64,000 bases of DNA from positions 67,538,514 to 67,602,513 of the forward strand of contig OZ024823.1 of the NCBI GenBank assembly GCA_964016985.1. The letters are read 5' to 3'. The notes under the pieces were generated by a model that was not told the DNA's origin, did no database searches, and saw only the letters and a list, made by a program, of their open reading frames with translations. This document shows, piece after piece, positions 49,282-63,192 of this stretch (positions within the stretch are counted from its first letter, which is position 1; each line of letters opens with the position of its first letter). This stretch comes from Anodontia alba. Lineage: Eukaryota > Mollusca > Bivalvia > Lucinida > Lucinidae. The position numbers were made by a program, and so were the translations under genes.

Positions 49282-52200
49282 TGATTGAAATTCAGATCTA
49301 CAGGATACGGATAGGACTACATTATGGTCGTCAGCTTAAGATTAAAGGTATTGACTTTCTAAATTTATTTGAATTTTTAATAGTCATGTCATTATTGTTG
49401 ATAGCGGGTATTGAACGCAATCCTGGTCCCTCATCCGAGGATTCTTATAGTTCAACAGAGTCTAGTTCCTTCCTAGATAATTTAAACAGGAAAGGTAAAT
49501 TTTCTATGGTCCATAATAATATCCAGAGTATTACAAACAAGGTTGATTTAATTGAATCTGAACTTGGCATGTTCGATATCATCAGTCTGACGGAAACTTG
49601 GCTGGACCATAGAACCTCATATGACGATTTAAATATTAATGGGTTTAACTTATACCGACGTGACAGACCTGGTGATAATCATGGTGGAATCTGTGTTTAT
49701 GCCAAACAAGACATTTATTCGCGTCGCAGATTTGATCTTGAGCTTCCTAATATTGAATGTCTTTGGATAGAGGTATACACACAGCACAGGAAAGCTCTAA
49801 TTGGTACTTTCTATAGGCCTCCTAATTCTGCTCCAGCAATCCTCACCTCTATAGAAGACTCTATAGGCATTGCTTTTGACAGCGGTGTAGAAAACATTCT
49901 TATCACCGGTGATTTTAATCTAGATATACTAAAAGCAGCTTCCAATAAAAAAATAGTTGATATATGCCAACATTACAATCTTGAGCAGCTTATTAACGAG
50001 CCTACACACTACACAGAAAACACGTCTTCTATAATAGATATTTTTTAACCACTAATCCACACAACATCCTACTGAGTGGAGTTGGCGATCCCTTCCTAGA
50101 CCAGAACATAAGATACCACTGTCCTATATATTGTGTATTCAATTTTGATAAAAAGATAACGCATTCTTATACACGGCATATATGGCTGTATGATAATGCT
50201 GATTACCAATCTTTATCACGTGATATAAGTGAAACTGACTGGAAATCTTTTAAGGATAATAATGTAGATATATATGCAGCTAAAGTAACTGAAAGAATAA
50301 TGACCCTTGCAAGTAAACATATACCTAATAAAACAATACGTGTACGAAATTCGGACCCTTCTTGGCTGTCTAACAATATAAAAAGATTAATGAGAAAAAG
50401 AAAACGACTTTTCGATAAATATAAGAAATCAAAATCATTATTAGATTTTGAAAACTATAAACATGTCCGAAATAAAGTTACAAATGAAATACGGAAGTCC
50501 AAAAAGGCTGAAGTCGATAACTTAGCAAAAAAACTTGAAGATAACAACATAAGTCCAAAAGACTGGTGGAAGACGTTAAAGTATTATATAAAGCTAGATA
50601 AACCATCATCTATTCCCCCACTTAATAAAGATGGAACAATTTACTTATCCGCAGAGGAAAAAGCAAACGTCCTGAATAATTTTTTCACTGAACAAACACA
50701 CTTAGACGAAACTAACGCTTCTCTGCCCACAGCTACAGTCACTCCACCAGATACAATCAACACTATTATTACTACACCACAGGAAGTGGAATCAGTTCTA
50801 AAGTCGTTACCTATAGGTAAAGCCACTGGACCTGATTTAATCAATAACAGATTATTAAAAGAGCTCGCTGAATCATTATCTTTCCCTCTGTGTGAACTTT
50901 TTAACTTCTCTTTTGCAAAAGGTAAATTCCCAAGTATATGGAAGCAGGCCAATGTTACACCAGTCTTCAAAAAGAATGATCCTTCGTGTCCATCCAATTA
51001 TAGACCAATATCACTACTAAGTGCTGCCGGTAAAGTTCTTGAGAAAATTGTGTTTAAATATTTGCTTAATTTCTTTCGTGATCATCAAGTCATAACCACC
51101 TTGCAATCTGGCTTCATCCCAGGTGACTCAACCGTAAATCAGCTTGTTGATATTTATAACACTTTCTGTAAAGCTCTCGATGAAGAAGTCCGAGCAGTCT
51201 TTTGTGACATAAGCAAAGCCTTTGATAGAGTATGGCACAAAGGACTTCTGTACAAACTTAAATCTGTAGGTGTTACTGATTCTCTTCTTCATTGGTGCTC
51301 AGATTATTTAGCCAATAGAAAACAAAGAGTAGTTATACCTGGTGCTTGTTCTGACTGGTTACCAGTTACGGCTGGTGTCCCTCACGGTTCTATTCTAGGC
51401 CCTCTTTTATTCCTTCTATATATTAATGATATAGTAGATAACATCAAAGCAACTATTAGACTGTTTGCAGATGACACAAGCCTTTACATTATAGTAGACA
51501 ATCCGCACAATACCGCTGGGCAACTAAATACCGATTTGCAAATGATTCATCAGTGGGCTACCCAGTGGCTCGTTACATTCAACCCTACAAAGTCTGAGTC
51601 TATTATTTTTTTCAAGAAAACTTAATAAACCCAATCATCCTCCCATTTTTATGAATAATCAACCTATCAACGAAGTTCACACACACAAGCACTTGGGCGT
51701 GTTTCTTTCAAGTGACTGCCAATGGCATGATCATTTAGATTACATTGAATCAAAAGCATGGAGCCGCATTAATGTCATGCGTAAATTTAAATTTAAACTT
51801 GACAGAAAATCACTCCAAACTATGTACTTCTCTTTTATTCGCCCACTTCTTGAGTATGCCGATGTTATATGGGATAATTGCACCCAGTACGAGGTAAACG
51901 AACTTGAAAAAATACAAAATGAAGCAGCTCGAGTCGTAACAGGAGCCACTAAACTCGTATCTATCAATTCTCTTTATTTAGAAACAGGATGGGAACCCTT
52001 GGCATCTCGACGGAAAAAAACATAAGCTATTGGTATTCTATAACATGGTAAATAATCTTTCACCTAACTACTTATCTTCTCTCGTACCATCTACTGTTGG
52101 AAATACCACAACCTACCAGTTACGTAATGCAGCCAATCTTCATACTATCCGTGCTAATTCACAACTTTACTATAACTCCTTTCTACCCTCTGTTATCAGA

Positions 52201-52626
52201 GATTGGAATGAGTTGCCAGATAATGTGCGCAACTCACCTAGCAAAATGGTATTTAAACGTCATCTTAACAGTAACATTACTAACCCACCCAATTTTTTCT
52301 TTGCTGGTAAACGCCTGGGACAGATTCACCACGCACGATTGAGAACAAAATGTAGTTCTCTATGTGAACATCTATATTCTAAAAATATTTTAGACAACCC
52401 ATTGTGTGTCTGTGGAGCCATTGAAGACACAAATCATTTCCTTTTGAGATGTAACCGTTTTAGCAATCAAAGACAAGAAATGTTGGACACAGTGACTCAT
52501 ATTCATACACCGACCCTTAATGTTCTCCTTTATGGAAGCCAAGAATTGAATGAAATGCAGAATCAACAAATATTTACAGCAGTACAGAATTTTATCTTAA
52601 AATCTAAACGTTTTGAAATTAGATAA
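49281..52626 (+). CDS. LINE-A endonuclease-reverse transcriptase, frames broken at homopolymers
   Basis: The N-terminus has a hydrophobic segment (FEFLIVMSLLLIAG) followed by the 2A-like motif GIERNPGP (49,407-49,430). The APE-type endonuclease follows: HNNIQS, LTETWLD, RDRPGDNHGGICVY, GTFYRPPNS, ITGDFNLD. The reverse transcriptase shows IPPLNKDG, SNYRPISLLSAAGK, GFIPGDSTVNQL, FCDISKAFDRVWH, VPHGSILGPLLFLLYINDI and FADDTSLYI, then HKHLGVFLSSDC and the C-terminal CVCGAIEDTNHF. Three breaks occur, at T6 (~50,042), T7 (~51,604) and A7 (~52,014); a single-base length change at each restores the frame. Confidence 0.85.
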
Positions 52627-53197
52627 GCAATTACAATAAACTAAAATAATTCTGTAATTATATAAAACAGCCCATGCTTTAACATAGCAAAATAAGATAT
52701 TTCAAGCTAGTCGACCGAAGGTCCGTTATATAGTTATCCTGACGGCTAAACTTTGTTTTTGTCTTAGAGTTATTACGGTTGTTCTGTTATAGTGTTTTTT
52801 ATGAAAATATATCAAGACTCCATTCCCCGTGGAGCTGCAGCATCTCATATAATCACGAACATGCATATATTTTAGATAGTAGATTATTAGGTTATCAATG
52901 GTAAATAAAATACCGAGTTATGCAGAAATAAAGGGAATACAAATGTCCCAAGTATTCTCGTTTCTTCTGCTTATTCTGATGCATGGTTTAACATGTAAAA
53001 TAGTACAATTAATTAAGCTGTAAGTTGTTCAAATCACGTATTGCTATTGTTATTGTAAGCTTTGATGATTACACATCGGGATACAGATTAATACAAGTCT
53101 TTTGACTTTCTTCTGAATCCCATTTGTATAAATTATCAATGATTGTACTAGTTTATATTATTGTATTGAAATTATACAAATAAAATATGTTTAAACC
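52627..53197 (+). other. LINE-A 3' untranslated region
   Basis: AT-rich, ending 'acaaataaaatatgtttaaa' and then the target duplication. The LINE-B 3' end near 43,496-43,515 has a very similar terminal sequence. Confidence 0.65.
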
Positions 53198-54861
53198 AAT
53201 CCAAGAAGGCTCAGTAGGTTTAATTCTAATTATTTTATTTGGAATACATTCTGATGCCAAGTTTGTAATTGTAGAATGTAAATTCGCTGCATATGAGTCA
53301 ATATCATTATCTCTCAAAGCGTCCCAATCGATGGCAGCAGCTTTTTCTCGAAGACGATCATAGTTACCTTGGTCGTACCTCCAAATTCTTCTAGTAAAAG
53401 AATGGGTTTTGGTTTTAGAAAATTTAAAAATTCCATCATGATATCTAAGTTGTTGATTAAGAAAAGGATCACCAACTCCACTGAGTATTAGGTGATTTTT
53501 GTTGTTAACTAATAATATATCTATTAATGTTGCTGAGTGTTCAGTAAAATTGGTAGGTTGACATATGGCCTGGAAAAAGGTATACTGGGTGCATATTGTT
53601 TCGATCTTTCTTGCAGTACGTTCATTTAATATATCTAAATTAAAATCACCAGTAATTATTATGTCTGATATACCTGTGTCAACTACAAGCGCAATTGAAT
53701 TTTCTATGCTAGTTAAATATTCTGCGTCAGAACTGGGAGGCCGATAAAAAGACCAAATAATAACCTCCTATTGCAGTTAGCCAATTCAAGCCAAATGCAC
53801 TCGACATTTCGTGGTTCGAGATCTTCACGGCGTTTGTAGTGAATTCCTTCTTTAATGTATATCATGATACCACCATGACTATCTCCCGGTCGATCCTTTC
53901 GTTCAGGTTCACAGTATGAGTCAAGTAAAAGGTCAGTTGGGTCTACGGCCGGATTAAGCCAAGTTTCAGTGAAGGCTAGAATATCAAACTCGTATAGTTC
54001 AGCATACAAAGTGTCGAGTTTAGAAAGAATGCTTTGTACGTTGTAATGAACAAACGATAAGTTGTGAGCTACATTCAGAGTGCTAAAGAGACTGTTTGAC
54101 ATGCTTGTTGATGAACTTGAGACGCTACTTACGGAAGACGATGTTGATGGACCGGGATTGCAGTGTATGTCGCCAGCAAGTAACAAGAGAAAGATGAGCC
54201 ATGCACATGATACAAGATATAGTGTGCAGAAAATCATCCAAAAAGTGAAAATTTTATTAGCTTTATCTGATTTGCCTTGGAGTAGCCTCTTACAGTTATT
54301 GCGTGTAGTAATACTAGAATATAAGTGCTCGGTTTGCTGGACGGATATGAGCACTGAGAAACTGTCATTATGATATAAGGGCATAAATAACAAAAGGTGT
54401 ATGAAAAGATTAAACCTAAACATGCGATTGTAATTCGGCATGGTGGCTAGCTTATCTCTGCATACTACATTTATCATGTGATTGTCGTTAGGAAGAGAAG
54501 AAACAGAGTAAGTGCCATCAGACCAACTCTATTATTGCTGAATCTAACCATGTAGAACGCCAAGGGTGACCCCGCCCCCCATCCATAGCCCAAGGATGGA
54601 CAATAATATGATAAGGTAAAACACATGCAAAAAGAGAAAGACATATCAGGAGGAAACATAAACTAGTTACATAACAATAAATATACTACTGACATAGTTT
54701 TCTAGATGTTGTCTGTAATAGGTTATGTTCTAATATTTGCTGAGACTGATTTGTAAGCAATTATACCCACTGGATCTAGGTTTATGCAGTTAACCTTGGT
54801 TAGACTGCTCATTTTATTAACGAAATGGAGACTAACACCTGACTGGTACACTCTCTTGAAG
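53198..54861 (-). mobile_element. LINE-B, 5' half with endonuclease
   Basis: Minus-strand frame from about 54,477. Two hydrophobic segments (FRFNLFIHLLLFMPL; LVSCAWLIFLLLLAG) precede the 2A-like DIHCNPGP (54,148-54,171). A serine-rich linker and the APE endonuclease follow (VHYNVQSILSKLD, LAFTETWLN, RKDRPGDSHGGIMIYI, IITGDFNLDI). The frame slips at a T5 run (about 53,743) just before the YRPP motif. The coding region ends at SWI (53,208), where LINE-A is inserted. About 380 bp upstream of the ORF precede the right target duplication. Confidence 0.85.
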
Positions 54862-54872
54862 AACGTTGTTGG
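54862..54872 (+). repeat. 11-bp target duplication of LINE-B, right
   Basis: AACGTTGTTGG, the partner of 43,485-43,495. Confidence 0.7.
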
Positions 54873-55031
54873 ATTTATTTAAAATTACACGTTGTCTGGG
54901 AAACAAAAAGTATTCTACAAATAAAGGGATCTCCACGACATTGATTTGGCGCCGGAACCGGGATCAAGAACAGAGAAAAGGTAAACATTTATCATCTGTT
55001 TCTGTAGTACTCTGTGTTGATGAGAGTGAGT
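54873..55031 (+). mobile_element. LTR 3' part and primer-binding site
   Basis: 54,873-54,940 completes the LTR begun at 43,178 and ends CA. After TTGATT comes TGGCGCCGGAACCGGGATC (54,947-54,965), which has the TGG start and layout of a tRNA primer-binding site. About 65 bp of internal sequence follow before the inverted-repeat arm. No gag/pol is present. Confidence 0.55.
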
Positions 55032-58000
55032 TCTAATCAAAGCACTGAGAGTGCTGATGGTGGCGGTTTCCTTAATTTCTATAAGCCTCTAGAATACATA
55101 TCATCTGTACTTTCATTTTGTTCAATATTTCTTAGTATGTAACTATAGCAATGTCATTTTCACTACACCGCGTGTGCATTCAGCACAATTCAGAGTAACT
55201 AGTTTCAGTATCATGAATATTTGATCCACATCACTGTGGTTCTGAACCCCTTTTAACCATATTTTTTATTTAATTTCCCTGTACTGTGTACAGTAACAAT
55301 ATTTATAATCAGATAACACACTGTTTTTGTGTGTTGTTTTTTTTGTTTTTATTTTTCAAGTATGAAATACTTACATGTTTCTTATTTCTTAAAGGACTGA
55401 AAGGATTGTAAGTTGTGGGTATTCATTACAACTACCCTATCAATAACCTTCAAATAAGTACCAACAACATATGTTTTGTGAAGAAATTATAATTATAAAG
55501 ATAATCTGGATAATCATCTAGAGTGCTTAAATGTACATAGTTCTGGCCATATACCATTTACCGTCTGTTATTCCATCCATTTGAGGAGTCACTATGTCCA
55601 TTCTATTTTCGGAGGCATCATACGCTCTTGGCAAGTAGTAAGATGTAGCACATATACGGACTACTGTGCAATTCTGTGCTCCAGACCTGTGTAAATTGTA
55701 AGTGGAGTTAGCTGGAAACCAAAAAATTACCAAAAATTTCAAAGGGACATAATACTGCTACTATTTGTTGGACTGTAATTTTGAAATAATATGTGCTGCT
55801 CCACATCATGATCAAACTACAAATCAAGTTTCAGTTTGATTGGATGTAAACTATATATATGAGGAGTTAGCCGGGAACAAAAGATTAACAGAATTTTAAA
55901 AGGGCATAACTCTGCTAATATTTGGTGTACTGTAACCTCCTAATAATATGCGCTGCTCCACACCACGGTCTAACAATAAATCGCTTTTCAGCATGATTGG
56001 ATGTAAACTATAGAAGGAGTTAGCCAGAAACGCAAAGTTTATGGAAATTTTTAATGGGGCATAATTCTGGTCATATTTGATGTTCTGTAACCTCATAATA
56101 ATATGTGCTGCTCCACATTATGTTCTTATTATAAATCGAGTTTAAGCTCAGTGTAAGTATTTACAAAGTTTCAGTTTGATCGGGTGTAAACTATAGGAGT
56201 TAGCCAGAAACGAAAAGATTACAGAATTTTCAAAGGGGCATAGCTCTGCTAATATATGGTGGACTGTAACCTCAAACTAATATGCCCTGCTCCACTTCAT
56301 GGTGTAACTATAAATCAAGTTTCAGCTTGATCCAATGTAAACTGTAGTAGGAATAAGCGGAAACAAAAAAAATACAGAAATTTTCAAAGAGGCATAACTG
56401 CCAATATTTGGTGGACTGTAACCTTGAAATAATTTGCGCTGCTCCATATCATGTTCTTACTATAAATCAAGTTTAAGCGCGATCAAATGTAAAATGTCGG
56501 AGGAGTTAGCGGGGGAAGTGAAAAAAATTACTGAAAATTTCAAAGGAACATAACTCTGCTGATATTTGGTGGACTGTAACCTCGAATAAATATGAGCTGC
56601 TCGATATCATGGTCTAACTATAAATCAAGTTTCAGCTTGATCCGATGTAAACTGAAGGAGGAGTTGGCCAGAAACAAAAAGTTTACCGAAATATTCCAAG
56701 GGACATAACTCTGTTAATATTTGGTGGAGTTTGGCCTCAAAACAACATGCCCTGCATCACATCATGGTCTACCTATAAATCAAACTTCAGCTTGATCGGT
56801 TGTAAACTGTAGGAGAAGCTAGCAAGAAACAAAAAAAATTACCGAAATTTTCAGAGGGTCATTCTTCTGCTAATATTTGATGGACTGTAACCTCGAACAA
56901 ATATGCATTGTTCCACATCATGGTCTAACTATAAATCAAGTTTCAGCTTGATCCGATGTAAACTGTAGGAGGATTTAGTCAGAAACGAAAAGTTTACTGA
57001 AATTTTCAAAGGGACATATCTCTGCTAATATTAGGTGGACTGTAACCTTGAAATAATATGCACTGTTCCAAATCATGGTCTAAGTATAAATCAAGTTTCA
57101 GCTTGATTGGATGTAAACTGTAGGAGGCGTTAGCTAGAAACAAAAAGCTTACAGGAATTTTCAAAGGGGCATAACCCTGTTAGTATTTGGTGGACTGTAA
57201 CCCCGAAACATTATGTGCTGCTCCACATCATGGTCTATTTATAAACCAAGATTCAGCCTGATGGGATGTAAACTGTAGGAGGAGTTAGCTGGAAACAAAA
57301 AAGTTTATGGCTTCAGACCCCGTAACCTAATACGCCCTGTTTGAAAAACGGGTATAATAAAAACAGTAGTGAGCTTAAAGATGTTCAGATGCATCCCCTA
57401 ATTTCAATTTCAAATTACGGTAAAGATATTGGTAAAATGAAAATTATGTTGAAAACCCCATTTGGAAATTCCTAAATGTTCAAAAGTTACATGCATTCAA
57501 AGTCTTAGTAACTGGTATTACTATTTATACTTTGTAAAAAAGCTATCCCACAATACACTATCCTATGATGTCATTAGATTTTAAATCCTCATCATTTTAT
57601 TCCAGACTGCTAATTTTGATTAAAAAAAAGTATTCTATTACTATTGATATTAAGAATTAAAATTTCAAGCTAGATTTTTTTTTTTAAATTATGAAAACCA
57701 ATATAATTAAATTCCAAAAACATTTTTTTAAATATGAAAAATGCAAGATACAGGTTACTATGTTGGAAAAAAATTTACCAAGAACAAATTTATTTTTGAT
57801 AATTACATTCCAAAGATCATTACAAAATACATATAAAACTTCAGTAAAATAACTTCAGACAATGGAATTTAAATTTTAGTTTGACATAAATTTGATTTCT
57901 CAAAATTAACTTGTATCAAACTAAATATGAAATGTATAAGCACTGCAAACTAACATATAAATAGGGAAGAGACCTTTTTCGCTCTGTATACATTCTTTGA

Positions 58001-59574
58001 ATATTTTCAAATTAATTTTTTTTAAAACATTTTTTAAAAACATTTCATAAGAACCACTGTTGTAAGTGCATGTATTTGGAATATTTTCAAATTAAAGTTT
58101 TTAAAACATTTTTTTTAAATTTTTCACAAGAACAAATGATGTAGTAAGTATTTGGAATATTTCAGTAAGGTTTTTACCATTGGACTCGGTAGTCACATGG
58201 CTTTCTTTTTAGCGTATATACAACCAAAAGTGAAATAAGAGGATACGTCTGCTTTAATCTATGAAAAATATTTGTGGTTAAAATGCGGTTACACAAAATC
58301 CAAAATCAAGCTTCGAATTCAACTGTGATTTTTGTTTGTCTCAGCTCTCTGCACTCTTCATATATAAACAAGAGGACCATGGTGGTCATTAACACTCACC
58401 AGTGCCTAAAAGGTCACTCAGTGTCTACAAGATTCATTAATCTGGAGGATACAACTCCAAAATATCCATGTCCTCCACTTCTGCAAGTTTAAGGAAGATC
58501 CAATTTTAACTGATGAAGCTATGCAGCAAACAAGTTACTATTACCAAATACTGTCAGGGGAGATAACAAAAAAAAAACAACAACACAGCATCCAGAGTTG
58601 TGGTCCTTACATGCAACACACCTTTTTAACCTCATGTACAATTCTACCAAGTATCATCAATGTATCTTCCATGGTGTTTAAGTTATGACAATCACATGGT
58701 TTCCACTGACAAATACTGTCAGGGGAGTGAACTAAAAAACTGCAGTATTCTAAGTTACAGTTTTTGTATACGACTAACCTTCTTACCTCCTGTTCATTCC
58801 TATCAAGTACTATCAATATATTTCAACGGGTGTTGGACTTACAAGGTCTCTATTACCAAATACTGACAGTGGAGATACCTAAAAAATTGCAGTACCTAGA
58901 GTTGTAGATCTTGTACAAGACGCGTCTTCCCAACGTCTTGTACAATTCTCCTTAATATCATCGATATATCTGAAATGGTGTTGAAGTTATGGCAATCATA
59001 AGGTTTCCATTACCAAATACTGTCAGGGGAGATAACTAAAAACTGTGGCATCTAGAGTTGTGATTCTTTTGTGTAACATGCTTTCTCAACCTTATGTACA
59101 ATCCTACCAAGTATCATCAATGTATCTGAAAAGATGTTGGAGTTACCAAGATCACAAAGTTTCTATTAGGGGAGATAATTCTAAACCACAGCACCTGGAG
59201 TTGTAGTTTATGCAACACATCTTCTCAACCTCATGTACAATCCTACTGTGTTAAATCAATATATCTGAAAGGGTGTTGGAGTTATCAAATACACAAGGTT
59301 TCTTTTACTAAATACTGTCAGGGCAGATGACTAAATAACTGTGGGACCTAGAGTTGTAGTTCTTGTATGGGCCACACCTTCTCAATTCTTTCAAAAGATA
59401 AGTTCTGGGAACTCAATGAAAGCATGCTACCAAGACGTTTCTAGAAGTCCTAGTTAGTACCCACAACATATGTTTACTAGGGGAAATAAGAAAATATGTA
59501 CCTAAGCACTCCTTTAATCTGGAGCTCTGAAATGTAGACATTTCTAGTCTGATTCTCTTGATGTTAATATATTT

Positions 59575-59579
<5 letters not shown>

Positions 59580-59610
<31 letters not shown>
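59580..59610. repeat. Poly-T tract
   Basis: About 31 T. It lies in right-arm sequence with no counterpart on the left. Confidence 0.95.
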
Positions 59611-59612
<2 letters not shown>

Positions 59613-60056
59613 CCATTTCAAAAGGTACAAATTATTTGACCAGCAAGAGAAACTGGGCAAAACCATATTATTTAAGTAGTTGTGGTCATGATACACTCAA
59701 ATTACACAAACCTTATTCCAAATTCATAAATCTGTAAAATAATGATGAATCAGAATGTTCAGACCAACAGACATGGACCCCAAAATAAAGGGTATAATCA
59801 GGCATCCATGGACAGTAAGCCTTACTTGGTAAGCAAGCTTCGCCCACCATGCCCATAGGCCTGAACGAAAGACATGTAGGTAGAAGTGTTATGTCCGGGA
59901 TTTTGGAAGTCTACTTATGAAATCAGTAAAAAAAGTAACCATTTCTTAAATCAGAATATTTTCTGACTAATTTTTATGAGACAACTAATCTATCTATATT
60001 CCTTGCATTCATGACTGTTTTTGCCTGGCAAGAAATAGAAACAAAATACTGGACCT

Positions 60057-60179
<123 letters not shown>

Positions 60180-60924
60180 CGGATAACTTAAGCATGTGTC
60201 GTAAATTAATGTATTCATTTCTTGAAAAGCTTAAATTATGGGGAATATTCACCAGATAATCTATTTATCTGAGGATTCTTGGTACTAATTCATTTAATAA
60301 TGTAACTCTTACATAACTGGCAAGAAATAAGAACAAAATACCTGTTTGCTTTAAAAAGTTACAACATGTGTTATCTTAATAAATGTGCTAAAATCTGATG
60401 ACAAAATACAGCTGTATTCGTTATGCATATTCTGGTATATTTCCACAAGACAAACAATCAATTTGAGGATTTCTTGTGTTCATTTCAATTTAGAGAGTTA
60501 AACTCTGTATAAATATGAACAAATAAAAATCAAAATATAGCCTTACTCTTAAAAATGTACACTTAATATAGCTCAAACAAGTGGACAGGGTCACTTACAC
60601 TGATATATCTGGACAAAATATTACAAATTGAGGCATAATCACTTATAAGTTATCCATTTTAAAGTTAACACATTATTTAATTTTACTTCGATTGCACAGA
60701 AAGCTCAGCAATCTTATGCACTTGTTCTATAAGACACAGATGTTGGTGTTTCGTGAATGTGTGATAGAGGAACCCAGATTACACAGGGAAAACCATCGAC
60801 CATGTATGGGCTATCCCACCCTGTTTTATGCCTGACCCCGGTGCCCCATAAATCCAACGTCAGCTGCAGTGGGTTATTCACATTGGGCACCATTAAAGGA
60901 AACTAAGGAGGGAAAGTGTGTTGG

Positions 60925-61012
60925 ATGCAGGACTGAAACCTGTGACCTCTAGCTTGCAAGTGCTCTACCCAACTGAGCTAACAGATGGCTGTACCGCCAA
61001 TCACCACACCAG
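60925..61012 (-). repeat. tRNA-derived SINE head, inverted copy
   Basis: Inverted copy of 46-110. Here the D arm is complete (GCTC/GAGC), showing the left copy has one change. Confidence 0.5.
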
Positions 61013-61056
61013 GATTTTTTTATGCCTGAATAAATGTGTGTGTGTGTGTGTTTTGA

Positions 61057-61235
61057 TGATTTTTTTTTTCTTTTTGATTTGGGTTTTATGTCCCTTTCAA
61101 GAATATTTCACTTATATCAAGCCGATCGTTCATCAAAGGTGGGCGAAAATCGGAGTACCCGGGGAAAAACCACCTGACCATCCGTAAGCAGAACACAGCT
61201 TTCCCACATGTGACCCGAGCGAGACTCGAACCACA
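61057..61235 (-). repeat. SINE with conserved central domain
   Basis: On the minus strand it begins with a B-box-like GGTTCGAGTC (about 61,223-61,232) and continues to the central 'ggtttttccccgggtactcc' block. It then runs through 'gatataagtgaaatattctt' to a tail at 61,057-61,075. The central block resembles the broadly conserved metazoan SINE domain called Nin-DC. Only the 3' part of a tRNA head is recognisable. Confidence 0.6.
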
Positions 61236-61679
61236 GCGGTGAGAAATGATGAAAATTTAGTATCAGTTTATATTATAAATATTTTGTATGCATATGTGTG
61301 TGCAGTGTTGGGGCCTAGAGGTTGACAAAACATGGAACTGTCATGGATTCATGGAATAACAGAAAGTTCCGAAAAAAGTACTGAAATGTCCGTAGTATTG
61401 AACTATAGTCACCCAAATGGTCCCAAGCCTTGTACATGGAGTTAACAAAACACGAAACCATTGGCACTGTTGCATCTTCCAAATTGTATTCAGCATTCCC
61501 ATTTACCCTCTGCAGAGGGGTTTTTACCCCTCAAAATTTGTCTTATACCCCTAAATTTGAAAAGAGTAGTATACTGCTTTACAATGGACGTACAAAAATA
61601 AGAGAACAGAGCAGATTTAACCCCAGTTTCAAAATGCAGTGGGAATCCTGATATTAACAGCAGTGCTTTCACTGAATTT

Positions 61680-61858
61680 CCAAGCAAGCCAGAATCGAGA
61701 AAAAAAAAGTCTTCATATACAGGCCCACAAGATCCCACTACAATCTGATGTTCCAGTGCATAAAATGTCAGCATTGGTTCCATCCAGAGTGCCAAGATAT
61801 CAAACTGAAAGCGTGCCAGTTGAAACATTCAAGAACTGTTGGATGTTTTGAATGTTGA
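61680..61858 (+). pseudogene. PHD-finger-like fragment
   Basis: One frame reads MFQCIKCQHWFHPECQDI (from 61,748), matching the second half of a PHD finger (C-x2-C, WFH-x2-C), followed by KACQLKHSRTVGCFEC and a stop at 61,858. The first half of the finger is not apparent. It could be an exon or a mobile-element gene fragment; no splice structure was verified. Confidence 0.35.
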
Positions 61859-61990
61859 CTAAAATGAAAACTGCATGTACCAACTGAGTAAATGTTATCA
61901 ATTTATTCTAATGGATCTATTTCCTTTCAAATTCTCTGTAAATACTACTATTGAATGTCTTTTCTAGCGACTGATTTTGCTTCTTTTTCC

Positions 61991-63192
61991 CTCGGACCCA
62001 TCAATACCCAGACTTGTTACTGTCCGTTTCCGTTAATTATCATGTCGCGGGTGCTGGTGATGCTTACGTCACTTCGGAATCTATATTTTGCAAAACTCCA
62101 TCCATATTAAGCTAGTATTAAACACATTTATTTTTAGTTAAGCCAGTTAAAATTATTATAAAGCAATAATGCCATCTTGGGCCCGTTATATGTTAATAAC
62201 ATTTTATTCAACTGATTCCTTTTAACATAGATAATCGCCGAATTTTGCACATACTCGTTTTAGAAAATGTGGGTCAAATTCGAGAGAATCGACATTTTCA
62301 CAGTCGACTTTTCAAATTTCTATTACTGTTATGAAAATAATATGATGATAAAGCAATAAAACAAAGCTAGTTTATTCTGAATAAGTTGGGTTTATAGTTG
62401 ATTTTAGCGAGAAAAAGCATTAAAAGGCTCTGCTAATGCTAGTACTATTCAACAATGGTCGCCATTTTTTCTTCGACGAATAGCTTCATTCACAAATCAG
62501 TGTTTGGAAACTCCATCGAAATTTGTAATATGTGTGATCAATATTCAACAAATATGATTAAAAAACAAAATAATTACATCGTATTTAATTTGAATGATAA
62601 GTGATGTTTTGTTCACAGATGACACTTATATGAGGTTCATTATCGCGGATAATTGTTGGTCAAATTCGAGAAATTGACATTTTCACCAGCCGATATTTCA
62701 ATTGGCATTGAAGTAGGTATAAAAATAATACGCTCATAAAACAACTTCGAAAACAAAGCTAGTGTCTTTTTTTCCTGAATAGGTTTAATTTATAGCTGAT
62801 TTTAACGAGGACGTGCATTAATAGGCTCTACTAATGCGAGTACAGTTCAACAATGGTCGGGCCATTTTTCTTCGACGAACGGCTTCATTCACAAAACGGT
62901 GTTTGGAAACTCCACCGAAATTTGTAAAGTATGTGACCAATATTCAACAAATGTGGTTAAAAAACAATTACGTCTATATAGTACTAACTTTTCATGATGG
63001 TTGATGTATTGTTCACAAATAATACTTATATGTGGTTGTTTATTGCGGATAATTATCACTTTCTACTCGATTGATTTTCGCACATTCCAGACGAAACCCG
63101 GTAACCGGTAAAATCATAGCCACGACATCATCATATCGATAAAATAGGTATTTAGCACTATAGTTACCAGTCCCGGTATTGATGGGTCCGAG
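61991..63192. mobile_element. Non-autonomous TIR transposon, 1.2 kb
   Basis: The left end CTCGGACCCATCAATACC (61,991-62,008) is the perfect reverse complement of the right end (63,175-63,192). Both sides are flanked by TTTTTCC (61,984-61,990 and 63,193-63,199), a 7-bp target duplication. The interior holds a ~391-bp tandem duplication and no transposase. The superfamily is uncertain; 7-8 bp duplications occur in several. Confidence 0.75.
62230..63060 (+). repeat. ~391-bp tandem duplication inside the TIR element
   Basis: 'gtcaaattcgagaga' at 62,273 recurs as 'gtcaaattcgagaaa' at about 62,664. The two units share 'gtttggaaactcca', 'tattcaacaaat' and 'ttcaacaatggtcg' in order. A third partial start ('cggataatta') appears at about 63,046. 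Confidence 0.75.
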
